64,000 nt of DNA from Pseudomonas sp. Bout1 (GTDB lineage: Bacteria; Pseudomonadota; Gammaproteobacteria; Pseudomonadales; Pseudomonadaceae): assembly GCF_034314165.1 (NCBI RefSeq), contig NZ_JAVIWK010000001.1, positions 1,007,001 through 1,071,000 on the forward strand. Reading direction: 5' to 3'. The translations under genes and the position numbers were made by a program. Shown piece after piece: positions 1 to 9,408 of this stretch. The notes under the pieces are model-generated. The model searched no databases, was not told the DNA's origin, and saw nothing but the letters and a program-made list of their open reading frames with translations. How positions within the stretch are numbered: the first letter of the stretch is position 1; every line of letters starts with the position of its first letter.

Positions 1-2
1 GT

Positions 3-368
3 CTACTGCAGGTTGCTGATTTTTTCGATGCATTGGGATGTTTTGCCAACACCCTTCACTAGAACGTGTGTCAGCAACAACGTGTTGGACAGGTGGCTGG
101 GGTACTGACTCATCTCTTTTTCGTTATCTTTTTTGCTGAACGCCAATAGGCTTTTCGACATACGCCGCGTGCTGTCCGTCAGCACGCCTGAGGCCTGCGA
201 CAAGATGTTCGAGTTGGGCTGTCTATCTGCTGCACCCATTGGTTGCGCGGCAGACTCAAGCGCGGAGCTGAAAAAACTAACATCGCTGCTGGGGGCTGAC
301 GCCTCAGGTGTCTTGTAAGTGGCGTTCGAGCTGCCATGCGCTAAACCAAAGACTTCTTTAATTTGCAT
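3..368 (-). CDS. Type III secretion inner-rod protein, HrpB/RspB-like
   Basis: A 121-residue protein, probably the inner-rod (HrpB/YscI-type) component of an Hrp1-class type III secretion system. The assignment rests on small size, absence of a signal peptide, a polar and flexible N-terminal half rich in Ser and Ala, and a helical C-terminal end (LVKGVGKTSQCIEKISNLQ) resembling the conserved tail of inner-rod proteins. It also sits directly behind a pilin-position gene and an HrpR/S-type regulator. It follows 489-698 on the same strand and is probably transcribed from the hrp box at 810-838. In P. syringae a harpin gene (hrpZ) lies between hrpA and hrpB; none is present here. The rest of the secretion cluster should lie left of the window. 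Family call is by pattern and context. Confidence 0.62.
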   Translation of the reverse strand: MQIKEVFGLAHGSSNATYKTPEASAPSSDVSFFSSALESAAQPMGAADRQPNSNILSQASGVLTDSTRRMSKSLLAFSKKDNEKEMSQYPSHLSNTLLLTHVLVKGVGKTSQCIEKISNLQ

Positions 369-450
369 ATAGAACCTAGTGCGTAATATGAAGGTTGGCG
401 TGGTTTACGACAGCGGTTCTCGATAAGCCACCGCTATGTTCCTGGGTGTA

Positions 451-484
451 ATCACCTCCTCGATAAGTGACTCGAGGAGGTGAT
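451..484 (-). promoter_or_regulatory. Perfect 12-bp hairpin between the pilin-like gene and the inner-rod gene
   Basis: The arms ATCACCTCCTCG (451-462) and CGAGGAGGTGAT (473-484) are exact reverse complements around a 10-base loop. The hairpin begins 4 bases after the stop codon of the 489-698 gene. No T-run follows on the minus strand, so it looks more like an mRNA 3'-stabilising or partial read-through element than a simple intrinsic terminator. It would let the pilin-like gene be made in excess over downstream genes, which is inference. Confidence 0.6.
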
Positions 485-488
485 GTTC

Positions 489-698
489 TTATCGGTAGTT
501 CTCGGCGACGGCTTTGAGCATCGTTGCCTTGCGCGCTTGTCGGTTTTGTTCCGCTGTCTGTAGCTGGTCGGCTTGCGATTGTTGCAATATATCTTCCATG
601 CCACCGCTCAGGCGACTGTTGGAACCAAGCATGTCTGAAGAGTTGTTATTCATTTGTGGGAAAAAGCTGTTTGGGTAACTTGAGGAAATGCTGGTCAT
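489..698 (-). CDS. Small Hrp pilin-position protein (RspA-like)
   Basis: A 69-residue protein starting MTSISSSYPN, in the position of the Hrp pilin gene hrpA. The start at 698 is preferred because TTGGAG lies about 9 bases upstream. A longer reading from 755 adds 19 residues without a better ribosome site. The sequence is Ser/Asn/Gln-rich, has no Cys and no signal peptide, and ends in a predicted amphipathic helix rich in Ala, Gln and Lys, as expected for a type III pilus or needle subunit. Such pilins diverge very fast, so homology cannot be claimed from sequence alone. A perfect hrp box lies 112 bp upstream and a strong hairpin follows the stop. Confidence 0.55.
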   Translation of the reverse strand: MTSISSSYPNSFFPQMNNNSSDMLGSNSRLSGGMEDILQQSQADQLQTAEQNRQARKATMLKAVAENYR

Positions 699-809
699 AA
701 TTAAGTACTCCAAGGGTATGCAGGAATGTTTCAAATGGCTCACGGTGCATAGCATTAATACGGATAATAAAGGACGTTATCGGTATTCTCAGTACAGTGA
801 GCTACACAC

Positions 810-838
810 TCTGTGGTAGATGGGAATGGAACGGTTCC
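810..838 (-). promoter_or_regulatory. hrp box (HrpL/RspL-type ECF sigma promoter)
   Basis: Read on the minus strand, GGAACC (833-838), a 16-base spacer and CCACAGA (810-816) match the GGAACC-N15/16-CCACNNA consensus of HrpL-dependent promoters at every defined position. It lies 112 bp upstream of the 489-698 start and points into the two small secretion genes. It predicts that an HrpL/RspL-family ECF sigma factor is encoded elsewhere in the cluster. Confidence 0.88.
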
Positions 839-868
839 TGATAACGCAGGCGTAGATAATTCAAATTG

Positions 869-1822
869 TTACGTTATTGGCGTTTGTTGTTGGGTGTCAC
901 TTTTGGCAACTATTTCCAGCTGTTTCATCCGGTAGTAGAGTGTGCGTCTGGCAACCCCCAGCTCAACGGCGACGGCCTCCACGTTATAGTCGTGGCGGCG
1001 TAACGACTCTTCGATCAGCGACCTTTCGATTTGATGCAAGCGTGCTTTCAGGGTGTTCAACTGCGGTTCTGAGCCAATGGCGTGTTCTGAAAAAGGCGGC
1101 AGGCCCAGTACGAAGCGCTTGGCGGTGGAGCGCAGTTCGCGCACGTTGCCCAGCCAGGAGTGACACAGTAATTGCTGGAGCAACGCGCTGGGCGCGCAGA
1201 GGGCAGGGCAGTCGAAGTGCTCCGCCTCTTGGCGGATCATGTTGAGGAACATCGGAATAATCCGGTCACGGCGCTCTCGCAGTGGCGGCAGCTTGATACA
1301 GACCACGTTCAGGCGAAAATACAAGTCGCGCCTGAATCCCCCTTGCTCGACCATTTCATGCAGCGAGTGCTGCGCAGACGCGATCACCCGCATGTCCACG
1401 GGGATAAACCGTGTCGACCCCAAGCGCTCGACGCCCCTGGACTCCAGCACCCTGAGCAGTTTGGCTTGCAGGGCAAGTGGCATGCTGTCTATTTCGTCAA
1501 GGTACAAGGTACCCAAGTGTGCTGCTTCGACAAAGCCTGCCCGTGATTGCATGGCACCGGTATAGGCACCGCTGTTGACGCCAAACAGCTGGCTTTCCGC
1601 CAGAGTTTCCGGAATGGCGGCGCAGTTGACGGCAACAAAGTTCCCCCTTCGCCCAGATAAGCGATGTACGCGCAGAGCGAGGGTATCTTTGCCCGTGCCG
1701 GTTTCCCCCAGCAAAAGAATATCGATGTTTAACGCCGCGGTATTATTGATAGTGGTTTCAATAGTTGGGCATTCAGTCAGCGGGTCATCTGTTTCAAACG
1801 TATGCTGATAGGAGGTCGACAT
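869..1822 (-). CDS. HrpR/HrpS-type sigma-54 enhancer-binding protein (RspR-like)
   Basis: A 317-residue sigma-54 activator made only of the AAA+ domain and a C-terminal Fis-type helix-turn-helix; it has no N-terminal receiver or sensor domain, as in P. syringae HrpR and HrpS. Visible motifs are Walker A GETGTGKD, the sigma-54 contact loop GAYTGA (Tyr for the usual Phe), Walker B TLYLDEID, the arginine-finger region FRRDLYFRLNV and the final helix pair ending RRTLYYRMKQLEI. It would drive the sigma-54 promoter of the hrpL/rspL sigma gene. The start has AGGAG about 10 bases upstream. Only one such gene is visible, whereas P. syringae has the hrpR-hrpS pair. A second copy would have to lie outside the window. 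Confidence 0.88.
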   Translation of the reverse strand: MSTSYQHTFETDDPLTECPTIETTINNTAALNIDILLLGETGTGKDTLALRVHRLSGRRGNFVAVNCAAIPETLAESQLFGVNSGAYTGAMQSRAGFVEAAHLGTLYLDEIDSMPLALQAKLLRVLESRGVERLGSTRFIPVDMRVIASAQHSLHEMVEQGGFRRDLYFRLNVVCIKLPPLRERRDRIIPMFLNMIRQEAEHFDCPALCAPSALLQQLLCHSWLGNVRELRSTAKRFVLGLPPFSEHAIGSEPQLNTLKARLHQIERSLIEESLRRHDYNVEAVAVELGVARRTLYYRMKQLEIVAKSDTQQQTPIT

Positions 1823-2226
1823 GTTGCTGTTACTCCTATTGTTTACCGCGTCACTCCAGTGGGCGGGGTGTCCTTTCGAATAGGGGCAGTAAAACGGAAA
1901 TGATCCAGTTTGTCATTAGTGTAAAAAGTGTGATGTAGATGTTTGCCGTGTGCGAAAAATTGAAGTGTGCCCGTTAAAGAATATTCAAGTAAGCGCTACT
2001 TGAAATTGCCTCGTTATAAGCCGGAATAATCTTAAAGTTAGCGAGAATTGTGTCTGTATATGCTTTTTCAGAGGGCGTCGTTTAACGTTGCTGCGTGTAC
2101 TGACAGGGAAAAAGAGTTAATGGATGTTGCTGGAAGGGTATTGCTTAACAGGCAGAACCATCGCCCACAAAAAAGCCGATGCATGGCATCGGCTTTTTGT
2201 TTTGCGGCATAGGCCGCAGGTGATGC
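1823..2226. other. Intergenic gap with no gene found
   Basis: About 400 bases between the hrpR/S-like start and the ychF stop. The right end holds the ychF terminator. The rest is AT-richer than its surroundings and presumably carries the promoter of the activator gene. I found no coding frame, hrp box, REP element or clear sigma-54 site in it. Confidence 0.6.
2168..2198 (-). terminator. Intrinsic terminator downstream of ychF
   Basis: GCCGATGC pairs with GCATCGGC around a 3-base loop, flanked by A and T runs on both sides. It can therefore end transcription in either direction. It lies about 30 bases past the ychF stop on the minus strand. Confidence 0.8.
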
Positions 2227-3327
2227 TTACACGTTAAAACGGAAGTGCATCACGTCGCCATCCTTGACGATGTATTCCTTGCCTTCCAGGCGCCATTTAC
2301 CGGCTTCCTTGGCACCGGCTTCACCCTTGAACTGGATGAAGTCGTTGTAGGCGATGACTTCGGCGCGGATAAAGCCTTTTTCGAAGTCGGTGTGGATCAC
2401 ACCAGCGGCTTGCGGGGCTGTGGCGCCGACCTTGACGGTCCAGGCGCGTACTTCTTCAACACCGGCGGTGAAGTAGGTCTGCAGGTGCAGCATTTCGTAG
2501 CCGGCACGGATCACGCGGTTCAAGCCAGGCTCTTCCAGGCCCAGGGCCTCGAGGAACATGTCTTTCTCTTCGCCGTCTTCCAGCTCGGCAATTTCCGCTT
2601 CGATCTTGTTGCACACCGGAACAACGATGGCGCCTTCTTCTTCGGCAATGGCCAGGACCACGTCGAGCAGCGGGTTGTTCTCGAAACCGTCTTCAGCCAC
2701 GTTGGCGATGTACATCACCGGCTTGGTGGTCAGCAGGTGGAAGCCCTTGATCACGGCCTTTTCGTCGGCGCTCATGCTCTTCATCAGGCTGCGTGCCGGC
2801 TTGCCCAGGGTGAAGTGAGCAATCAGCTGCTCCAGCAAGGCTTTCTGGACCACTGCGTCTTTGTCGCCGCCCTTGGCGTTACGCGTGACCTTTTGCAGTT
2901 GCTTCTCGCAGCTGTCGAGGTCGGCGAAGATCAGTTCCAGGTCGATGATCTCGATGTCGCGTTTCGGGTCGACGCTGTTGGAAACGTGAATCACGTTCTC
3001 GTCTTCAAAGCAGCGGACCACGTGAGCGATGGCATCGGTCTCACGGATGTTGGCGAGGAACTTGTTGCCCAGGCCTTCACCTTTCGAGGCGCCGGCTACC
3101 AGGCCTGCGATGTCGACGAACTCCATGGTGGTCGGCAGGATGCGCTTTGGATTCACGATGGCCGCCAGGGCGTCCAGGCGTACGTCGGGCATCGGCACGA
3201 TACCGGTGTTCGGTTCGATGGTGCAGAAGGGGAAGTTCTCCGCCGCAATACCGGATTTGGTCAGGGCGTTGAACAGGGTGGACTTGCCGACGTTAGGTAG
3301 GCCGACGATGCCGCAATTGAATCCCAT
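2227..3327 (-). CDS. ychF: Redox-regulated ATPase YchF
   Basis: A 366-residue YchF/Ola1 protein, a P-loop enzyme of the Obg-related superfamily that prefers ATP, binds ribosomes and takes part in stress responses. The Walker A motif [15 protein letters not shown] is near residue 8, [17 protein letters not shown] forms the switch region and the C-terminal TGS domain ends MHFRFNV. The start at MGFNCGIVG is chosen over a longer frame because GAGGGG precedes it at good spacing and the length matches the family. It is downstream of pth, 23 bp apart, the usual gammaproteobacterial arrangement. Confidence 0.97.
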   Translation of the reverse strand: MGFNCGIVGLPNVGKSTLFNALTKSGIAAENFPFCTIEPNTGIVPMPDVRLDALAAIVNPKRILPTTMEFVDIAGLVAGASKGEGLGNKFLANIRETDAIAHVVRCFEDENVIHVSNSVDPKRDIEIIDLELIFADLDSCEKQLQKVTRNAKGGDKDAVVQKALLEQLIAHFTLGKPARSLMKSMSADEKAVIKGFHLLTTKPVMYIANVAEDGFENNPLLDVVLAIAEEEGAIVVPVCNKIEAEIAELEDGEEKDMFLEALGLEEPGLNRVIRAGYEMLHLQTYFTAGVEEVRAWTVKVGATAPQAAGVIHTDFEKGFIRAEVIAYNDFIQFKGEAGAKEAGKWRLEGKEYIVKDGDVMHFRFNV

Positions 3328-3350
3328 GGTGTTTCCCCTCGGGTAAAGAG

Positions 3351-3935
3351 TCAGGCCTTCTGGCTGTGCAGGTTTTTCATCGCACGGTTCCATTCACCGG
3401 CGAAGATATCCGGCAGCACGCCGAGGGCAAAATCGATGCTGGCATCGAGTTTTTCCTGTTCGGCGCGTGGCGCACGACCCAGGACGAAATTTGAAACCAT
3501 ACTGGCAACGCCCGGGTGGCCAATGCCAAGCCGCAAGCGGTAAAACGTATTCTGATTGCCCAACTGCGCGATGATGTCGCGCAGGCCATTATGCCCGCCA
3601 TGGCCGCCGCCTTGCTTGAGCTTGGCAACGCCGGGTGGCAGGTCAAGTTCGTCATGGGCCACCAGGATTTCTTCGGGTTTGATCCGGAAGAAGCCCGCAA
3701 GCGCCGCGACAGCCTGGCCGCTGCGGTTCATGTAGGTGGTGGGAATCAACAGACGAACATCCTGACCCTGGTGCGAAAAGCGCCCGGTCAGGCCAAAATA
3801 TTTGCGCTCGGCCGTAAGGTTTACACCTTGGGCGGCGGCGATGCGCTCAACAAAAAGGGCCCCCGCGTTATGCCGGGTCTGTTCGTATTCGGCGCCTGGA
3901 TTTCCCAGGCCAACGATCAGTTTAATGGCAGTCAC
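3351..3935 (-). CDS. pth: Peptidyl-tRNA hydrolase
   Basis: A 194-residue Pth that recycles peptidyl-tRNA released from stalled ribosomes. Diagnostic stretches are [19 protein letters not shown] with the catalytic His at residue 22, [20 protein letters not shown] and [13 protein letters not shown]. The start codon is GTG with an AAGG sequence upstream, and the length is normal for the family. It lies between rplY (upstream) and ychF (downstream) on the same strand. Confidence 0.97.
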   Translation of the reverse strand: MTAIKLIVGLGNPGAEYEQTRHNAGALFVERIAAAQGVNLTAERKYFGLTGRFSHQGQDVRLLIPTTYMNRSGQAVAALAGFFRIKPEEILVAHDELDLPPGVAKLKQGGGHGGHNGLRDIIAQLGNQNTFYRLRLGIGHPGVASMVSNFVLGRAPRAEQEKLDASIDFALGVLPDIFAGEWNRAMKNLHSQKA

Positions 3936-4100
3936 GACAGGGGCCCTTCCTTTGGAGTTGTGGATAACATCGCCGTGGGTGCGGCGAAAGTGGACGAAAA
4001 ACGCTTATCAACCGTTAGAGGCCAACTTCGCATTCTCGCCCGCTTTCTCGCTACGTTCCGGTCCGCGATGTTTCCTCAAGCTCCGGCATTACAGAGTGAA

Positions 4101-4700
4101 TTACTCTGCAGCGCCTTCTTCAGCTTCTGGTGCAACGCGTGGAGCGTGTACGTTTGCAACAGCTTTGTCATCACCGTGAGCCAGTGCAACAAACTCAACG
4201 CCTTTAGGGGCCTTGAGGTCGGACAGGTGGATGATGTCGCCGATTTCAGCAGCCGACAGGTCGACTTCGATGAACTCAGGCAGGTCTTTCGGCAGGCAGC
4301 TAACTTCGATCTCAGCGGTAACGTGCGAGATTTCGCCGCCTTTCTTGATCGGAGCAGCTTCACCAACGAAGTGCACAGGCACGATAGCGGTCAGTTTCTG
4401 ACCGGCTACTACGCGAACGAAGTCAGCGTGCAGCACGTGGCCTTTAGCTGGGTGACGTTGCAGTGCCTTGATGATGACGTTCTGCTTAGAGCCGCCAACG
4501 TTCAGCTCGATGATGTGGCTGTAGGCCGCATCGTTTTCGAGCAGTTTGGCAACTTCTTTGGCCAGCATGCTGATGGATTCAGGGGCTTTGTCGCCACCGT
4601 AAACTACAGCTGGAACCAGGCTTGCGAGACGACGCAGGCGGCGGCTCGCACCTTTCCCCAGGTCGGAACGCAGTTCAGCATTCAAAGTAAAATCGTTCAT
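4101..4700 (-). CDS. rplY: 50S ribosomal protein L25, Ctc/TL5 type
   Basis: A 199-residue long-form L25 (general stress protein Ctc) that binds 5S rRNA. The N-terminal L25 domain starts [24 protein letters not shown]; a C-terminal TL5 beta domain follows and the protein ends in an acidic, Ala/Glu-rich tail. The start at 4700 has GGAG 8 bases upstream; an earlier in-frame Met lies inside the leader. It sits between prs and pth, as in other pseudomonads. Confidence 0.96.
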   Translation of the reverse strand: MNDFTLNAELRSDLGKGASRRLRRLASLVPAVVYGGDKAPESISMLAKEVAKLLENDAAYSHIIELNVGGSKQNVIIKALQRHPAKGHVLHADFVRVVAGQKLTAIVPVHFVGEAAPIKKGGEISHVTAEIEVSCLPKDLPEFIEVDLSAAEIGDIIHLSDLKAPKGVEFVALAHGDDKAVANVHAPRVAPEAEEGAAE

Positions 4701-4766
4701 GTTGTATCTCCAAAATAACCACATTCGCCCTAGCGTTTGCGACCAGCGCTAAAGGCGATATGGGCA

Positions 4767-4808
4767 AAAAAGCCCCGCCCCAACAGAATGCTGGGGCGGG
4801 GCGCTTTT
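4767..4808 (-). terminator. Strong hairpin between prs and rplY
   Basis: A GC-rich inverted repeat (GCCCCGCCCC near 4772 with GGGGCGGGGC near 4792) followed by a T-run on the minus strand. It lies just after the prs stop and about 70 bp before rplY. It is either the prs terminator or an attenuator that lets part of the prs transcript reach rplY. Confidence 0.8.
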
Positions 4809-4836
4809 CGTCAGGTTGATGCCTAAGGTGTGACCC

Positions 4837-5778
4837 TTAACGGAACATCGCGCTGATCGATTCTTCGTTGCTGATGCGGCGAACCGCTTCGGCAACTACC
4901 GGTGCGATATCCAGTTGACGGATACGCGAACAGGCTTGAGCTGCAGCGGACAACGGGATGGTGTTGGTCACCACCAGTTCGTCCAGCATTGAGTTCTCGA
5001 TGTTCTCGATCGCTCGGCCCGACAGCACAGGGTGTGTGCAGTAGGCGAAGACTTTTGCTGCTCCGTGCTCTTTCAAGGCTTTTGCCGCGTGGCACAGGGT
5101 GCCGGCGGTGTCGACCATGTCATCAACCAGAATACAGGTACGCCCTTCGACATCACCGATGATATGCATCACTTCAGAGTGATTGGCTTTCTCACGGCGT
5201 TTGTCGATGATCCCGAGATCAACGCCCAAGGATTTGGCAACAGCCCGTGCACGCACGACGCCACCAATGTCCGGGGACACGATCATCAGGTTTTCAAAGC
5301 GCTGGTCTTCGATGTCATCCACCAGAACGGGGGAGCCGTAGATGTTATCTACCGGAATATCGAAGAACCCCTGGATTTGGTCAGCGTGCAGGTCAACCGT
5401 GAGAACACGGTCGATACCTACCACGGTCAGCATGTCAGCAACGACTTTCGCGCTGATAGCTACACGTGCGGAACGCGGACGGCGATCCTGACGGGCATAA
5501 CCAAAGTAAGGGATTACAGCTGTGATTCGAGTCGCTGAGGAGCGGCGGAAGGCATCAGCCATCACGACGAGTTCCATCAGGTTATCGTTGGTCGGAGCGC
5601 AAGTCGGCTGAATAATGAAGACGTCTTTACCGCGGACGTTTTCATTGATCTCGGCTGTAATTTCGCCGTCGGAGAATTTACCGACAGAGATGTCACCGAG
5701 AGGGATATGCAGCTGACGTACAACACGCCGAGCCAGATCGGGGTTGGCATTCCCCGTAAAGACCATCATCTTGGACAC
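4837..5778 (-). CDS. prs: Ribose-phosphate pyrophosphokinase
   Basis: A 313-residue PRPP synthetase that makes phosphoribosyl pyrophosphate from ribose 5-phosphate and ATP for nucleotide, His and Trp synthesis. It shows the paired phosphoribosyltransferase domains, with [10 protein letters not shown] in the ATP-binding flexible region, [17 protein letters not shown] in the core, and the PRPP loop [18 protein letters not shown]. Length and start match class I enzymes. The tRNA-Gln and ispE genes lie directly upstream on the same strand. Confidence 0.97.
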   Translation of the reverse strand: MSKMMVFTGNANPDLARRVVRQLHIPLGDISVGKFSDGEITAEINENVRGKDVFIIQPTCAPTNDNLMELVVMADAFRRSSATRITAVIPYFGYARQDRRPRSARVAISAKVVADMLTVVGIDRVLTVDLHADQIQGFFDIPVDNIYGSPVLVDDIEDQRFENLMIVSPDIGGVVRARAVAKSLGVDLGIIDKRREKANHSEVMHIIGDVEGRTCILVDDMVDTAGTLCHAAKALKEHGAAKVFAYCTHPVLSGRAIENIENSMLDELVVTNTIPLSAAAQACSRIRQLDIAPVVAEAVRRISNEESISAMFR

Positions 5779-5823
5779 GCGCAGTACCTAGAGGCTGAGG
5801 GTAACCTGGATGAGTATAGAAAA

Positions 5824-5898
5824 TGGCAGGGGCGGCTGGATTCGAACCAACGCATGGCAGGATCAAAACCTGCTGCCTTACCGCTTGGCGACGCCCCT
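5824..5898 (-). tRNA. tRNA-Gln (anticodon TTG)
   Basis: On the minus strand the 5' strand AGGGGCG pairs with CGCCCCT. The anticodon arm is GCAGG, loop TTTTGAT with anticodon TTG, then CCTGC. The T-arm carries GGTTCGAATCC and the 3' CCA is encoded (5824-5826). It reads CAA/CAG glutamine codons. It lies between ispE and prs, a conserved Pseudomonas position. Confidence 0.96.
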
Positions 5899-5934
5899 GT
5901 ATCTGTTGCAACGAGTACCCAGTACTCGGTTCCT

Positions 5935-6786
5935 TTAGAGCAGACTTTGCAGCTTGCGATGCAACATCGAAACGTTGCTTCCCTTTGCTACAAACCCTGT
6001 AAGGGTCTCTGTAAGAAGGGCCGAGACTTTATCAGCTTCAGCTTTGCTTGGGAAGCCCCCAAACACACAACTTCCAGTTCCGGTTAATTTTGCTTCGGTA
6101 AAATTACCTAACAAATTCAAAGCGTTACGTACATCTGGATAACGCCTTGCTACAACCGGTAAGCAGTCATTTCGACTGTTTCCCTTGGGAACGGGGCGCA
6201 CTTTAATGGGAGGAGAGTTACGTGTCAACAGTGGATCTGAAAAAATTTCTGCTGTACTTACAGATACTTGCGGAACAAGCACGACATACCACGGCTCTTC
6301 GGGGTCTACAGGGGTGAGTTTCTCCCCCACGCCCTCGGCAAAAGCGGCGTGCCCACGCACGAAAACCGGGACGTCCGCACCCAGTGTCAGGCCCAGCGCC
6401 GCCAGGCGATCGTGGTCCCAACCCAGTTGCCACAAGTGATTCAAGCCGAGCAACGTCGTCGCGGCATTCGAGCTGCCGCCACCGATGCCGCCGCCCATGG
6501 GCAGGATTTTTTCGATCCAGATATCGATGCCCAATGGGCAACCGGATTGTTCCTGAAGTTTTTTCGCGGCCCTCACAATCAGGTTGCTGTCGTGAGGCAC
6601 GCCTTCGAATTCGGTGTGCAGTTGAATCACGCCGTCATCGCGAACGGCGAAAGTCAGCTCATCGCCGTAGTCGAGAAACTGAAAAATAGTCTGCAATTCG
6701 TGATAGCCGTCTTCACGGCGACCGAGAATGTGCAGCATCAAATTCAGTTTGGCCGGGGAGGGCAGGGTCAGCCGTTGCGTGGTCAT
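5935..6786 (-). CDS. ispE: 4-diphosphocytidyl-2-C-methyl-D-erythritol kinase
   Basis: A 283-residue GHMP-family kinase of the non-mevalonate isoprenoid pathway. It phosphorylates CDP-methylerythritol on the 2-hydroxyl. It begins with the [22 protein letters not shown] substrate region and contains the ATP-binding Gly-rich motif [17 protein letters not shown] near residue 93. It is 1 bp from lolB and upstream of the tRNA-Gln and prs genes, forming the conserved lolB-ispE-tRNA-prs block. Confidence 0.97.
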   Translation of the reverse strand: MTTQRLTLPSPAKLNLMLHILGRREDGYHELQTIFQFLDYGDELTFAVRDDGVIQLHTEFEGVPHDSNLIVRAAKKLQEQSGCPLGIDIWIEKILPMGGGIGGGSSNAATTLLGLNHLWQLGWDHDRLAALGLTLGADVPVFVRGHAAFAEGVGEKLTPVDPEEPWYVVLVPQVSVSTAEIFSDPLLTRNSPPIKVRPVPKGNSRNDCLPVVARRYPDVRNALNLLGNFTEAKLTGTGSCVFGGFPSKAEADKVSALLTETLTGFVAKGSNVSMLHRKLQSLL

Positions 6787-6787
6787 G

Positions 6788-7405
6788 TCACTGCCCCAGC
6801 TTGCGCGGTTGCCAGTCCTTGATCACCAGCGTGACGTCAAGGTCGGTGCCATGCAGCTTGATGCGCTCGGGCAGCCAGTAACCGTTCTGTTGCACATAGC
6901 TCAGGTACTCGACCTGCCAGCCATCCTGCTCCAGCGATGCCAGGCGGCTGTCGCCATTGAGGCTCAGGCGGCTTTTGCTGTCGGGTGCGGGAAGGCCGCG
7001 CACCCACCACACCAGATGCGATACGGGGAGTTTCCAGCCCATCTGTTCTTCCAGCAGGGCTTCCGGCGTCGGGGCCTCAAAGCGGCCCTGGTTGGCCACT
7101 TCCAGGCTGACCTGGCCCGGTCGGCCGGTCAGGCGCGCGGCACCACGGCCCAGCGGGCCAGACAGGCGAATATCGTAGTAGTCCTGGCGTTGCAGCCAGA
7201 ACAAGGTGCCGCTGCCCGAATCCTTCGGCGCACGAATACCGACCTTGCCTTCAATCTGCCAGCCATCGAGGCTGCTCAGTTGATCCTTGTGCTGCTGCCA
7301 TTGCGCCGGGTTGCCCGGGCCTTCGACAGATTCACGGGTGCCAAGGCCCGAACAGCCGGCGAGCAGGGCGATAAAGCTGAAAACGATGACGTGGCGCAAA
7401 AACAT
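6788..7405 (-). CDS. lolB: Outer-membrane lipoprotein receptor LolB
   Basis: A 205-residue lipoprotein that accepts lipoproteins from LolA and inserts them in the outer membrane. It has a signal peptide with lipobox LAGC at residues 15-18, then a LolA-like open beta-barrel sequence with [14 protein letters not shown] and [21 protein letters not shown]. The length is typical. It is 4 bp from the TPR lipoprotein gene upstream and 1 bp from ispE downstream, so probably co-transcribed with both. Confidence 0.95.
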   Translation of the reverse strand: MFLRHVIVFSFIALLAGCSGLGTRESVEGPGNPAQWQQHKDQLSSLDGWQIEGKVGIRAPKDSGSGTLFWLQRQDYYDIRLSGPLGRGAARLTGRPGQVSLEVANQGRFEAPTPEALLEEQMGWKLPVSHLVWWVRGLPAPDSKSRLSLNGDSRLASLEQDGWQVEYLSYVQQNGYWLPERIKLHGTDLDVTLVIKDWQPRKLGQ

Positions 7406-7409
7406 AGAA

Positions 7410-9134
7410 TTAAAGGGTCTCGGATCCGGTCAGGCGCTTGATGGTGCTGCGCAGGATTGGGCTTTCGGGCTGTTCCTTGAGGAACTTCTCCCAGATTTGT
7501 CGCGCTTCACGCTGCTTGCCATTGGCCCAGAGCACTTCGCCCAGGTGCGCGGCCACTTCCTGGTCGGGGAAGCGCTCCAGCGCCTGGCGCAGCAAGCGTT
7601 CGGCTTCATCCAGGTTGCCCAGGCGGTAATTCACCCAGCCGAGGCTGTCGAGTACGGCCGGGTCTTCCGGGTTCAGCTGGTGAGCCTTTTCAATCAGCTC
7701 CTTGGCTTCGGCGTAACGCGTTGTACGGTCGGACAAGGTGTAACCCAGGGCGTTCAGTGCCATGGCGTTGTCCGGGTCACGCTTGATGATCAGGCGCAGG
7801 TCTTTTTCCATCTGCGCCAGGTCATTGCGTTTTTCCGCCTGCATGGCGCGGGTGTACAGCAGGTTCAGGTCGTCGGGGTATTGCAGCAGGGCTTGCTGGA
7901 GGATTTTCCAGGCGCGGTCGCCCTGCTTGTTGGCCGACAAGGTCTCGGCCTGGATCAGGTACAGCTGAATCGCGTAGTCCGGTTCGGCATCCCGTGCGGC
8001 AGCCAGGCGTTTTTCCGCCTCGTCGGTGCGGCCGTTGTTCATCAGGATGTCGGCCTGGCGCAGTTGCGCCGGCAGGTAATCATTGCCGGGGCCGACCTGG
8101 GCGTATTCAAGCAGCGCGGCCTGCGGGTCGTTGCGCTCTTCAGCGATACGGCCCAGGTTCAAGTGCGCTGAATCCACGTGGCTGTCGCGGGCGATCAAGT
8201 CTTCCAGGTAACCCTTGGCCTCATCCCATGCCTTGGCTTCCAGGCACACCAGCGCCAGGGAATAACGCAGTTCATCATCGTCCGGGTATTGCTGGACGAG
8301 GTTGGCGAACTGCACCTTGGCGTCTTCCATGCGGTCCTGTTCAACCAGCATGCGCGCATAGGTCAGCAGCAAGCGCTTGTCGCCCGGGTACTTCTTGATG
8401 CTTTTTTCCAGCAGGGGAATCGCTTCCTTGCCGCGGTTGAGGTTTTGCAGCAGGCGGGCACGCAGCAGGATCGGCGCGATTTCGCCATCCTCCGGCGGGT
8501 GTTGCTCCAGCAGCTTCAGGGCTGCCTCGGGCTCATCGTCCTGTTGCAGCAACAGCGCCTTGCCGAAAATCAGCTGGCTGTTGTTCGGGTGTTTTTGCAG
8601 CAGGCGGTCGAAACTCTTCATCAGGCCGTTGCGGGTGTCCTGATCGGTGTCGGCAGCCGACAGCGCGAGAAAGTCGAAATGCGTGTCGCCCTTGCCCTGC
8701 AGAACCTTCTCCATATACACCATGGAGTCGTCATAGCGCCCGGCGCGCGCCAGCTGAATTGCCGCCGCACGTTGCGCCTCGAGATCGTCCGGGGCGTTTT
8801 TCGCCCAGATCAGCGAGGAATCCAGGGCCGCCTGATCGGCGCCCAAGTACTCGGCGATGCGAAACGCCCGCTCCGAAATCCCCGGATCCTGGGTATTAAT
8901 GGCCTGGGTCACGTAGTTATCCAGGGCAATGTCGAAACGATTGCGCTGGCCGGCCAGCTCCGCGCTCAACAGACTGAAGATCGTCTCTTCACTGAACGAG
9001 GAATAAACCTTGGGCTTTTCAGGGGCGGGGGTGCTGTCTTCTACCGGCGGCGTACCGTCCGGCGACACGGGTGCCATGGCCTGGCAGCCGCTGAGGAAGA
9101 CAAAAGCAAGGAGCAACGCGGAAGATCTATTCAT
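7410..9134 (-). CDS. Tetratricopeptide-repeat lipoprotein
   Basis: A 574-residue outer-envelope lipoprotein with signal peptide and lipobox LSGC (residues 14-17), then a Pro-rich linker and many tandem TPR units through the rest of the chain (for example near residues 230-300 and 440-540, with recurrent W/LG-Y-A-P spacing). TPR proteins act as assembly scaffolds; the specific role is unknown. It is first in a run with lolB and ispE, which places it in envelope biogenesis by context only. Confidence 0.88.
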   Translation of the reverse strand: MNRSSALLLAFVFLSGCQAMAPVSPDGTPPVEDSTPAPEKPKVYSSFSEETIFSLLSAELAGQRNRFDIALDNYVTQAINTQDPGISERAFRIAEYLGADQAALDSSLIWAKNAPDDLEAQRAAAIQLARAGRYDDSMVYMEKVLQGKGDTHFDFLALSAADTDQDTRNGLMKSFDRLLQKHPNNSQLIFGKALLLQQDDEPEAALKLLEQHPPEDGEIAPILLRARLLQNLNRGKEAIPLLEKSIKKYPGDKRLLLTYARMLVEQDRMEDAKVQFANLVQQYPDDDELRYSLALVCLEAKAWDEAKGYLEDLIARDSHVDSAHLNLGRIAEERNDPQAALLEYAQVGPGNDYLPAQLRQADILMNNGRTDEAEKRLAAARDAEPDYAIQLYLIQAETLSANKQGDRAWKILQQALLQYPDDLNLLYTRAMQAEKRNDLAQMEKDLRLIIKRDPDNAMALNALGYTLSDRTTRYAEAKELIEKAHQLNPEDPAVLDSLGWVNYRLGNLDEAERLLRQALERFPDQEVAAHLGEVLWANGKQREARQIWEKFLKEQPESPILRSTIKRLTGSETL

Positions 9135-9200
9135 ATAGGAAGAGGACGACTAACCTGCGGTCGGATCATCATGACACAAGCCTTCGGCCAAACATAACCG

Positions 9201-9301
9201 TGTAGGAGCGAGCTTGCTCGCGAAGAACCAGAGGACAACGCGTTTTATCCCGTAAGCCAGCGTTATCGTTTACGACCATCGCGAGCAAGCTCGCTCCTAC
9301 A
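9201..9301. repeat. REPIN, family with TGTAGGAGCGAGCTTGCTCG ends
   Basis: Two inverted REP units, TGTAGGAGCGAGCTTGCTCG at 9201-9220 and its complement ending at 9301, enclose about 50 bases. It lies between the divergent TPR-lipoprotein and hemA genes. The same family recurs at 27059-27158. Confidence 0.88.
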
Positions 9302-9408
9302 GATGGCCTTTATAGGCGTAAGCTACTAGGACAATAGCCTACGGTGGTTGTTCTGAATCATTCGAAGTAGGACAATTGTCGGCTTCCCGACATCATCAGC
9401 GATATTGA

